A DNA stretch of 23,881 nt from Dehalococcoidia bacterium (lineage in GTDB: Bacteria > Chloroflexota > Dehalococcoidia > GIF9 > AB-539-J10). The notes under the pieces are model-generated. The model was given only the letters and a program-made list of their open reading frames with translations. It was not told the origin of the DNA and made no database searches. The DNA lies in contig JAUVXS010000005.1 in NCBI GenBank assembly GCA_030603485.1, forward strand, positions 1 to 23,881, written 5' to 3'. Made by a program: the position numbers and the translations under genes. Positions within the stretch are counted from its first letter, which is position 1, and each line of letters begins with the position of its first letter. Positions 16,302 through 23,511 of the stretch are shown one piece after another.

Positions 16302-16315
16302 CATCCTAATGTAAC

Positions 16316-16354
16316 AATGAGCCCCTGGGCGTGCGGAATGTAGTTGCGACATTG
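16316..16354. repeat. TGTAGTTRCNACA element, copy B
   Basis: CCCCTGGGCGTGCGG followed by core TGTAGTTGCGACA (16339-16351). Its CTGGGC end is 23 bases from the -35 box of the metallo-beta-lactamase promoter, nearly the same as for copy C. Confidence 0.65.
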
Positions 16355-16370
16355 CAAAGGCAAGTCATGC

Positions 16371-16586
16371 TTATTCCGGTTCCTTAAGAAGCGTCGAAAG
16401 ATAGTCGTGATAGTGGTGGAGATAATACTCGACTCGTGCCTTTGTGGGGTAAGTCACAGCACCTCGCTCGTCAATTTCCTTACGAGCTTGTAATAGCTCT
16501 GTTCTTAACTCTTCAGGTATGTTAGGAACTCCTAATAGGTAAATTAGCCATTCAGGTATATTTGTTTCATCAGTCCACAGATGCAT
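16371..16586 (-). CDS. small hypothetical protein
   Basis: 71 residues, acidic, with no signal or membrane segment. Not recognised. AGGGA stands about 7 bases before the ATG, and the gene lies in line with its neighbours on the same strand, 50 bases after the next one up, so it is probably expressed with it. The N-terminal part (WTDETNIPEWLIYLLGVPNIP) and the tyrosine/histidine-rich C-terminal helix have codon use like its neighbours. No function suggested. Confidence 0.5.
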   Translation of the reverse strand: MHLWTDETNIPEWLIYLLGVPNIPEELRTELLQARKEIDERGAVTYPTKARVEYYLHHYHDYLSTLLKEPE

Positions 16587-16636
16587 ATTATGTTTCCCTG
16601 ATTCTTAGAGTAAAGCATTCTAACTTACCTGAACAA

Positions 16637-17107
16637 TTATCTCCGTTCACTACTTGGGCTGTTAATAGGTGGAGTAGTTTCGACTATTTGTGCTACCTCT
16701 CTGGCTATCATTATGGACTTCTCATCTGTCCTCTCGACAAATTTGTAAACGAATGTTGGGTAAAGATCCATCAGTCTTGCACCGGCCCATTTGGCTAATT
16801 CAGCATAACCACGTCCAATTGTTGGTCCCCTTCTCCAAATTCCTATGATTGTAAAGGGAAGCCGCCCAGTTTGGTGTATAAGAGGCCAGTATTTGATAAG
16901 ACTCCTGCAAGGGTCGCTATCTTCATCATATTCGACTATGAATCGACCGGTAGGTGCATCTATAATGAGGTCTGCCTCTGGCCATAGGTTTCTTGGTTGG
17001 CCTCTCCACTCAATCTTACAATGGTCATCTATATGCCATTTAGAGTATTGAGAAAGCAGATCAGAAAGCAGTGCTGACAGGAAAATCTCCCTTTGTCGCT
17101 TACTCAT
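16637..17107 (-). CDS. hypothetical protein, possible degenerate nuclease fold
   Basis: 156 residues. Not firmly recognised. The centre reads EADLIIDAPTGRFIVEYDEDSDP, an acidic residue followed about ten residues later by a beta-strand with Glu-Tyr-Asp. It resembles the layout of PD-(D/E)xK nucleases, but the usual lysine is absent, so the resemblance may be chance. The last ~15 residues are disordered and Ser/Pro-rich. AAGGA lies 6 bases before ATG. The promoter at 17161-17189 with repeat copy C upstream is a good fit for this gene and the small gene after it. Confidence 0.5.
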   Translation of the reverse strand: MSKRQREIFLSALLSDLLSQYSKWHIDDHCKIEWRGQPRNLWPEADLIIDAPTGRFIVEYDEDSDPCRSLIKYWPLIHQTGRLPFTIIGIWRRGPTIGRGYAELAKWAGARLMDLYPTFVYKFVERTDEKSIMIAREVAQIVETTPPINSPSSERR

Positions 17108-17160
17108 TCATGTTCCTTGTTGTTAGCAAACGAGCTGAAATAGTGGCCCTTTCATAGCAA

Positions 17161-17189
17161 ATCCTAGTCTCATCTGTAGTTATTGTCAA
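17161..17189 (-). promoter_or_regulatory. promoter of the 156- and 71-residue genes
   Basis: On the minus strand TTGACA (17189-17184), 17 bases, TAGGAT (17166-17161). The start would be near 17154, about 47 bases before the ATG. Confidence 0.6.
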
Positions 17190-17204
17190 CAGCTTGAATA
17201 GAGA

Positions 17205-17254
17205 TGAACCCCTGGGCGCACGGAATGTAGTTACGACAATTGAGAGGGAGGTGG
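17205..17254. repeat. TGTAGTTRCNACA element, copy C
   Basis: CCCCTGGGCGCACGG followed by core TGTAGTTACGACA (17226-17238), then AATTGAGAGGGAGGTG as in copy A. Its CTGGGC end is 22 bases from the TTGACA of the promoter at 17184-17189. Confidence 0.65.
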
Positions 17255-17286
17255 TGTAACTGCTCACATAGCACGTCTTAGCTTTG

Positions 17287-17315
17287 CTTGACACCTTGAA
17301 CCTAAGTCAGGGTGT
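17287..17315. repeat. hairpin resembling the 22.7-kb att-like hairpin
   Basis: ACACCTTGA (17291-17299) pairs with TCAGGGTGT (17307-17315): nine pairs, one of them T-G. CTTGACACCTTGA (17287-17299) matches CTTGACACCCTGA at 22701-22713 at 12 of 13 positions. It may mark the left side of the SIR2-TrlF cassette; chance similarity cannot be excluded. Confidence 0.3.
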
Positions 17316-17363
17316 TGGGTACTTTGGTAGAAGCATTCTTCGCCACTTAATTAAGTTTCAACA

Positions 17364-17420
17364 GTAAGTTCAACTAAAACTTACATCATTCTTGACAAAA
17401 GTAATCTGAACACATAAAGT
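17364..17420 (+). promoter_or_regulatory. promoter and dyad ahead of the SIR2-TrlF cassette
   Basis: TTGACA (17392-17397), 17 bases, TAAAGT (17415-17420). A perfect dyad GTAAGTT-CAACTAA-AACTTAC (17364-17384) ends 7 bases before the -35, a position suited to an activator or repressor. The first large gene starts about 190 bases downstream. Confidence 0.5.
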
Positions 17421-17478
17421 GTCTCTTACGAGAAGTGTAAAGATAACTCTCCTTTAGGTATCGCTGAGGAGGTGGCCA

Positions 17479-17544
17479 ATGTACTTCAAAGGAGATTATG
17501 ATGGCTCTAACCTGCCCACTGAAACCGATCTAGGTGTAATGTGA
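17479..17544 (+). CDS. possible 21-residue leader peptide
   Basis: An ATG with GAGGAGGT upstream at good spacing opens a 21-codon frame, MYFKGDYDGSNLPTETDLGVM, ending in TGA at 17542. It lies between the promoter at 17392 and the 298-residue gene, so it would be translated first on that transcript. It could be a leader, a small protein, or a chance frame; only the ribosome site argues for it. Confidence 0.25.
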   Translation: MYFKGDYDGSNLPTETDLGVM

Positions 17545-17614
17545 GACTGAAAACTAAGAAGGGGACCGCTCACCTTTATGTCTGTAGTTGTAACTCAAAG
17601 GGTGATATAATCAT

Positions 17615-18511
17615 TTGGGAAACCAGTCATCTCCAGCGTTAGGGCGCCAACTAATCGTACCATCACGCTCCGGACTCGAAATGAAAGAGAAGTATCAAAT
17701 AGTAACCGAATCCCTCAAGACTGTCGAAACCCAAGTAACAGCCTTGCTTGGTGAGGGCAAGGCTGCTCAGGAGCATCTCCTTTCATTGCTGTGTCAAGAG
17801 TTGGAAGCGCTCAACGAAATAGATGGCAAGACCCCTATTGATGAAGCTCTAAAGCAGGCAACTTTGCTCTTGGGGTCTCGTTTCCACTCAGATGCACAAT
17901 CTGGACTGAGTCTTCTCTGTAGCGGACATATACTACAAGCTTCTATCATGCAAAGGGATATGACGGAGGTTGTAGTTCTGATTCAATATCTACAACTTCA
18001 TCCGAAAGAAGCTGACGCATTCATGAAGTCAAAGAGCCTTAGTCAAAGAAAGCGATTTTCACTACCGAAGGTATGGAAAACGATTCCAAACGGTCAATCT
18101 TACAGAGACCAGTTCGATATTACCTCAGCAAGTGCGCACCCATCATCTGTAGGTCTCGGAATGGCTTTGCGCCCTGAGCGAAAGGCGAACACAAAGCTGT
18201 TCATAGGACCTTTCTACCAACCATTTCCAACTGTAATGGTGTTTCAAACAATAATAGTTAGTATACTAGAGATAGTAGTGCTGTTGCACAAGTGGTACAA
18301 GGACTCAGCGGCTTGGCCATTGAACCCCAATGAATTGAAGATCCTCAGAAAGGCCATTCTTGCACATCTGATACATCTCAGGTCCGAGGCAGAGAAACAA
18401 GACAGCAAATTGGAGGACACTATCCTATTCTTTAAGGGTAAGTCCCTCGAACAAGTGGAAGCTATGTGGAAGAAGATGAACGAGATCGTGACCTGCCTTC
18501 CCAAAGAGTAG
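17615..18511 (+). CDS. unknown helical protein (DUF5677/HEPN-like?)
   Basis: 298 residues from TTG 17615, or 276 from ATG 17681 (Met23); neither has a strong ribosome site, though AAAGGGTG lies 11-12 bases before the TTG and a TATAAT at 17603-17608 would suit the ATG. Helical throughout. The middle part (LSLLCSGHILQASIMQRDMTEVVVLIQYL, then a YRDQFDITSASAHPSSVG segment) has the layout of DUF5677-type proteins, where a helix bundle is followed by Y..-.S...AHPS. That match is from memory of the pattern and is tentative. It ends 34 bases before the SIR2 gene on the same strand, so it is likely part of the same defence cassette. Confidence 0.55.
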   Translation: MGNQSSPALGRQLIVPSRSGLEMKEKYQIVTESLKTVETQVTALLGEGKAAQEHLLSLLCQELEALNEIDGKTPIDEALKQATLLLGSRFHSDAQSGLSLLCSGHILQASIMQRDMTEVVVLIQYLQLHPKEADAFMKSKSLSQRKRFSLPKVWKTIPNGQSYRDQFDITSASAHPSSVGLGMALRPERKANTKLFIGPFYQPFPTVMVFQTIIVSILEIVVLLHKWYKDSAAWPLNPNELKILRKAILAHLIHLRSEAEKQDSKLEDTILFFKGKSLEQVEAMWKKMNEIVTCLPKE

Positions 18512-18545
18512 CTCAGTCAACTATGTAGGGTGAGGAGGTGATTTG

Positions 18546-19610
18546 GTGGCTAAAGCAGTTGGATCGGGCCGAGTGTGGGTTGTTGGCGCTGGCGCTTCAG
18601 CCTCTTTTGGTGCCCCCACCACAGATCGACTTCTGGAGGAATGTCTCCAGCAAGATACACATTTCAGGCACCATGAGCTGCTTCCTAAGGTGCTCAACTA
18701 TCTCTACCCATCAGTTCGCAAACGCGGGAACATCGAGGAATTCATGAGTCTGCTAGACACGTGGATTCAAATGAACGATATCCGGAATAGCCCCCTCATT
18801 CCCACAAATTCACTGGTCCAAGTCCGGACTCTCCTGCTTAGGTTGATGAAGCAAGTCCTTAATCAATCGCTTAATGCCCTCAAGTCAACAAGCCCCTTAG
18901 CCAATTGGGTTAGGATGCTTCACTCAGGAGATACAGTAATCATCTTCAACTGGGATGTGGCGATTGAGTACTGCATCCAAGAGTTCGATAAGCAGCCCCT
19001 TCCCCTGCGCTACCTTCCAAGCGGGCCTCACAATGCATTGACTCTTCTGAAACCGCACGGGTCAGTCAACTGGTATGAGATGCCCTCGGAGGGGTACGAA
19101 TCTGTGGATGGTGCGCATCCGTTTCGGAAGGATTGGCGACGTTGCGCATATGTAAATTGCAGAGAAACACTGAAGTTCCCATTAAAGAGCTACGGGCGTC
19201 GATCTCCTGTTATGGTGCCACCGGTAAATGCAAAGGTATTCTGGTCGGAAACTTCAAATGAGTCACAGCGTTCGTTCGAGAAACAGCGGGACGATCTCTT
19301 CAAAGAGATCTGGCGCGGAGCTTACAATGCACTGCGAAATGCCGCTGAAGTCTACATATTAGGCTACTCTCTCCCGCCCCTAGATTGGCATGCGAGGTGG
19401 GTCTTCCGTGCAGCACTACGTAGTAACCTCATCAGAACTCGAACGGGCCGTGCTCAACATGCGAAGTTGAAAATCCGCATTGTGAACCCTAAGCAAGAAG
19501 CAATCACCCGATTCAGGGATTTACTCGGGAGAGACCAATCGCTAGACTTCGACAGCCAGATCCTAAAGCTTGAGAACGCAGATCTCATCGGCATCACTCG
19601 AAAAGTTTGA
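18546..19610 (+). CDS. SIR2-domain protein (defence-type sirtuin)
   Basis: 354 residues. GTG 18546 is preferred to TTG 18543 because AGGAGGT (18533-18539) is then 6 bases away. The Rossmann signature is WVVGAGASASFGAP (Gly14-Ala-Gly-Ala-Ser18), then IIFNWDVAIEY (Asn135), LLKPHGSVNW (His171, the catalytic position) and VYILGYSLPPLDWHAR near residue 275. These fit the SIR2_2 group found in phage-defence proteins such as Thoeris, DSR and other NADases, where SIR2 destroys NAD+ on infection. No sensor domain is fused, so sensing may rest with the neighbours. TrlF follows 58 bases downstream. Domain identity is confident; NADase activity is inferred. Confidence 0.82.
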   Translation: MAKAVGSGRVWVVGAGASASFGAPTTDRLLEECLQQDTHFRHHELLPKVLNYLYPSVRKRGNIEEFMSLLDTWIQMNDIRNSPLIPTNSLVQVRTLLLRLMKQVLNQSLNALKSTSPLANWVRMLHSGDTVIIFNWDVAIEYCIQEFDKQPLPLRYLPSGPHNALTLLKPHGSVNWYEMPSEGYESVDGAHPFRKDWRRCAYVNCRETLKFPLKSYGRRSPVMVPPVNAKVFWSETSNESQRSFEKQRDDLFKEIWRGAYNALRNAAEVYILGYSLPPLDWHARWVFRAALRSNLIRTRTGRAQHAKLKIRIVNPKQEAITRFRDLLGRDQSLDFDSQILKLENADLIGITRKV

Positions 19611-19668
19611 TAATTGTCTGCATAGTGAAAAAATTGTAGAGCGCAGAATGAAATGGGGAGGTGGCAGT

Positions 19669-22458
19669 ATGTATACAGGGTCAATATTTCGTAAATGGGA
19701 CCTCCATGTGCATAGTCCCGCATCCTTTGAAAACCAATATCGCTTTGATACTGGTGAAAGTGAGCAGTATGGAGGTGATATTTGGGAAAAGTATATTTCC
19801 AAATTAGAAGAGATTGAGGACATATGTGCTATATGTGTAACGGATTACTTTAGTTTAGATGGATACAAAAAAACTCTGAAATATAGCGCAAAGGGAAGGT
19901 TGGAAAATTTTACTTTGATACTGCCAAATATTGAATTTCGAATAGATAAATTTGTTGGTAAAGATAATCGTAGTATCAATTATCATGTTATCTTCAGTAA
20001 TGAATTGTCTACTGAGCTTATTGAGAAAGAATTTCTGGAGGATGTGAAATTCGAAATTGCCGGTGGAGAGAAAAGAAGGTTGAATAGAAAGAACATTACT
20101 GACTTTGGGAAGACGACAAAGGCGAAATAAGGCAGCGCAAAAGGAAAGGATGACTGGGTGGTTGGGTGCAAGAATGTAGTAGTTTCGATGGACGAAATAA
20201 TTTTAGCTCTCCAGAAGAAATGCTTTGAAGGAAAATATATACTGGCGATAGCTGAGCCTGAGTGGGCACTGATTGACTGGGAAGGACGTGACCATACTAT
20301 AAGAAAAAATTTACTTGTTAAATCACATTGCATATTTTCCTCGAATCAAAATACTAGAGACTGGGCTTTAGGGCTAAAAGATATTCCTCAAGAAGAATTT
20401 GTAGAGGATTTTGGCTCTCTTAAGCCTTGTATACATGGTTCGGATTGCCATTGTTTCGAAAAACTATGTTTGCCAGACATAAATCGATTCTGCTGGATTA
20501 AGGCCGATCCTAGCTTTGAGGGATTAAAGCAGATATTATACGAACCATCAGACAGGATAAAGATACAGGCTGATGACCCACAGGAGAGAAAAAACATCCA
20601 CTCTATTGGCTCTGTAAAAATTAGCAACTGCCAGGTAAATGACGAATTATCAATTGTTGGTGATGAAATAGGAATGAGCAAGAATCTGGTGACAATAATA
20701 GGAGGAAAAGGTTCAGGCAAGACGGCTATTTTGGATTTGATTGTAAACTGCTTCGAGGAAAGGTGTTATAAAGGGGGGAAAGGGGCCCCATTAGAAAAGA
20801 ATTCCTTTGTCCAAAGAATCGAACCAGATAATCCAGATTTAGAAGTGGGAATTGATTTTATAGGCCCCGTAGACGGATTTTCGAAGAGATTTACAGAAGA
20901 TAAATTTTTTGACCTGGTAAAAGTGACCTACCTACCACAAGGGCAAATAGAAGAATACAGCAGCAACAGAAAGAAATTAAATGAAAAAATACAGCAGGTA
21001 ATCTTCGATAATAAGCAGGTAGTAGAGGGTAATTTCGAAGAGAAATTTAAAAAAATAGAAGATGAGGTCGAAGAAATAATAAAAAGGATTGAGGAAACAA
21101 ACGGAAGTGTTTTCTCATTGGAAAAAGAAACAACCATTGAAATTGAGAAAAGGCTTGCCGAGGAATTAGCTAATAAAAATGGGGAACTAAAGAATAAGAA
21201 TAATGAGCTGGGAGCATTAAAAGCAAACATGAAAGCAGAGGCTCAAGGGAAAGCTCAAGACTTGCGTGATAACGAAAAAGGGCTTCAAGGAAAAAAGGCG
21301 AAGATTGAGTCTTTTGTATTGGAATGCGAAGCTTTAAAACAGGAATTTCAGTACTCAAAAATCAACTTAAATGAAAAGATTGAAAGAATCAATAACTTTT
21401 TATCTGAATTCAATATAGAAAACAAGGTCTCTGACGTTGATTACAGTGTGCAATTAGTGGCTATTGAAAAGGCACTGGTGACTACTAGAGGTATTGAAAC
21501 AGCGGTGTTAGGAGAAATAAAGAAGGTCGAGGAAGATTTAGCCAATCTGGAGGGACTTGAAAAAGCTGAAGCGGGAGTGCTAAAAGAGATAAATGCTATT
21601 AAACTAGATATAAATGCAGTAAAAACTAAAATAAAAGAAGTTGATGACAAGAAAAGGAAAATAGATAAACTTGAAATAATTAGGTTAGATAACTTTATAG
21701 AATTGATGTGCAAGTTCTTGGAGTGGAGACAGTTTTACAAACAAGTAATAGAGACGTTCTCAAAAGAGTCAAGCAAAATATTGAGCGGAGTCAAGTTTGA
21801 ATCAAGTGTCCATTTTGATTCGGAGGAATTTTTAAACTCCGGTGAAGAAATTCTGAATTTGATCACAGTACCAGAGCAAGAGATTAAACGATTTGCAAAA
21901 ATACTTGGAGAAACAATAAAAAAAGAATCGAAAGAGCAGATTAGAAAGGATTTAACCAAATTCATTTCAGAAGTAATGATTCATAAGAATCACTTGAAAA
22001 AAAGAAAAAGCAGTCTTGATTTTTATAATTGGGTTTTTAAGAACTATTATTCGCTGAATACAAATGTTTTCTTTAACGATACTAACATGGATAAGCTCTC
22101 CATCGGACAAAAAGGTACTGTACTGTTGAAAATCTTCTTAGCAGAAGGTGATTATCCCCTCATCGTAGATATGCCAGAAGAGAACCTAGATAACAAATTC
22201 ATTTACGATGAATTGAAGGATGCCATCCGACAAGCTAAAAAGAGAAGACAAATAATTACTGCAACAAATAACGCGAACCTTGTTATAAATACAGATGCTG
22301 AAGAAGTAATTGTAGCCGAATTCAAGAATAATGTTATTAGATATAAAGTAGGATCAATTGAAGACACATCAATAAGAGATGAGATAACTCATATATTGGA
22401 AGGTGGGCGCGAAGCACTTATTAAACGGGAACAAAAGTATGGATTCCAACAGAGTTAA
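19669..22458 (+). pseudogene. trlF: TrlF-like PHP-domain / SMC-like ATPase with in-frame stop
   Basis: One reading frame of 930 codons interrupted only by TAA at 20128-20130 (codon 154). ATG 19669 has GGGAGGT 6 bases before it. Before the stop: PHP domain with WDLHVHSP (His13, His15), VTDYFSL and ILPNIEFRI. After it the domain continues (WVVGCKNVVVSMDEI, LKPCIHGSDCHCFEKLC). Then come Walker A GGKGSGKT (345-352), about 350 residues of coiled coil, signature LSIGQKGTVLL, and Walker B LIVDMPEENLDN (Asp834). This order is that of TrlF-family PHP-AAA proteins, implicated in defence. The second part could restart at GTG 20158, but the PHP domain would be split. Markedly more AT-rich than the genes before it. 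Either a nonsense mutant, a read-through gene, or a sequencing error. Confidence 0.8.
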
Positions 22459-22669
22459 GTTCAATTCTATTAAGCCAAGTATAGACATACGTAGTCAAAG
22501 AAGCTAAATAAAGACTCCTTTGTGCAGGAGTAAGAAGGAAAGGAGGCAAGCGGCCTTCACATTCTAGCATGAGTGTTTTACATGCAAGGAATGAGAGGGT
22601 CAACTCCAGCAGCTTCCAAAGAATGAATATTTGGTGTATATAAATAACTTGATATATTGCTATAAAAAC

Positions 22670-22720
22670 AATAGAATCAGGGTGTCGGTTGACCTAGTGT
22701 CTTGACACCCTGATTCTATT
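22670..22720. repeat. 17-bp perfect hairpin with att-core sequence
   Basis: AATAGAATCAGGGTGTC (22670-22686) and GACACCCTGATTCTATT (22704-22720) are perfect complements around a 17-base loop. The segment TGACACCCTGATT of the right arm (22703-22715) recurs in the tRNA-Lys fragment 65 bases on (22781-22793). No T-run follows, so it is not a standard terminator. It lies about 210 bases after the TrlF stop; the stretch between shows no gene. Confidence 0.6.
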
Positions 22721-22753
22721 CAAAACTCCCCGGCAGGGACGGTCTTCTAGCTT

Positions 22754-22803
22754 TGGTAGGCCGTACAGGTCTCGAACCTGTGACACCCTGATTAAAAGTC
22801 AGG
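22754..22803 (-). tRNA. 3' fragment of tRNA-Lys (TTT), probable attachment-site scar
   Basis: On the minus strand: anticodon arm CCTGA-CTTTTAA-TCAGG (22803-22787) with anticodon TTT, a variable loop, a T arm ACAGG-TTCGAGA-CCTGT (22781-22765), the 3' acceptor strand ACGGCCT, discriminator A, and an encoded CCA (22756-22754). The 5' half (acceptor 5' strand and D arm) is absent: upstream of the anticodon stem the sequence is unrelated. A tRNA cut at the anticodon stem with its 3' end intact is the usual product of tyrosine-integrase insertion into a tRNA gene. Confidence 0.75.
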
Positions 22804-22806
22804 CTG

Positions 22807-23268
22807 TTATTTTCCCGATTTTCAAAGTATTCTTGTAGCCGGAATAGGCCCAAAATCTATTCAATTTTTAACGAATCAGGTTGACATCTCTCAAATTGAT
22901 CCTCAGAATTAACTAAAAGCCAAATTGTTTATTAACCTCACCCCTCGAAGAGTCTTCGACCTGTGTTCCCCCTCTCCTTTGAAGGAGAGGGGCTTCGCCC
23001 CTCTTAAAACAAAGGTACAATCCCCTTCACCACGCTGGAAAACGCCCGGATTCTTACCCTAGTGAGCCTTATTTTGCCAATTGAGGCTCCGGGCTCAGGT
23101 ATTAGCCTTGGCTCCCGAAAATGGAAGGGCAAGAGCATGACGATAGTGCTATAATTATATTGCTTCTGGACTATGCAGGGTCGATTAGCAGTCCGGGAAC
23201 AGCCGAATACGTTGCTGGGGCAGGTGGTCTACCGCTTAGCTGCCTGCCTCAAAACAAAGGAGGTAATT
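22807..23268. other. non-coding stretch with repeat copies
   Basis: After the tRNA fragment I see no gene before 23269. It contains repeat copy 3 (22928-23004). A TATAAT at 23150-23155, about 115 bases before the small gene at 23269, lacks a good -35. The overlapping open frames at 23121 and 23173 have no ribosome site and are not supported. Confidence 0.5.
22928..23004. repeat. dispersed palindromic repeat, copy 3
   Basis: TTTATTAACCTCACCCC as at 1138-1154, then the perfect 24-base palindrome of 1249-1272 (here 22969-22992). An extra stem AGAGGGGC-TTC-GCCCCTCT (22986-23004) shares the right arm, so two alternative hairpins are possible. A third small dyad CGAAGA-GTC-TTCG lies at about 22945-22958. 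Confidence 0.65.
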
Positions 23269-23511
23269 ATGCCAGGCAAATTCAATCCTCTTGCAGACAT
23301 CACAAACTTCTTGGGTGGTATAGCCCAAGCGCTGCCGCCGTTGCCACCGCCGCCATTTCCGCTACCTCACCCTCCGTCGGTTGAGCCTTCAAGTGGTAGG
23401 GTTGATGCTCACAGCTACGTGGACGTTACAGATGAAGTGACGGAGAGGCAAATGAAGAGGCATCGCGCAGAACAGGCGGCAAAAGGTATCATCGTTCTGG
23501 ACTATGAGTGA
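23269..23511 (+). CDS. small proline-rich hypothetical protein
   Basis: 80 residues. AAAGGAGGT stands 4 bases before ATG 23269, the best ribosome site in this part of the window, so this start is preferred to the longer frame from 23173. Residues 22-36 are almost all proline and leucine (LPPLPPPPFPLPHPP), then a short polar linker leads to a charged helix (VTDEVTERQMKRHRAEQAAKGIIVLDYE). No membrane or signal segment. Not recognised; the proline stretch might be a spacer or a protein-docking site. Confidence 0.6.
   Translation: MPGKFNPLADITNFLGGIAQALPPLPPPPFPLPHPPSVEPSSGRVDAHSYVDVTDEVTERQMKRHRAEQAAKGIIVLDYE

Noticed and set aside
14071..17254. Integron-like cassette array (genes of one orientation separated by a repeated element)
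   Set aside because: The elements lack attC core sites (GTTRRRY and its partner), several genes share promoters or overlap, and two copies lie upstream of promoters rather than at gene ends.
20165..20185. GAATGTAGTAG inside TrlF as a fifth copy of the TGTAGTT element
   Set aside because: Only the left part matches, it lacks the dyad and lies in coding sequence.
22514..22531. ACTCCT/AGGAGT hairpin after TrlF as its terminator
   Set aside because: Only six base pairs and no following T-run.
23121..23384. 87-residue frame overlapping the small proline-rich gene
   Set aside because: No ribosome site, and the alternative ATG at 23269 in another frame has AAAGGAGGT.
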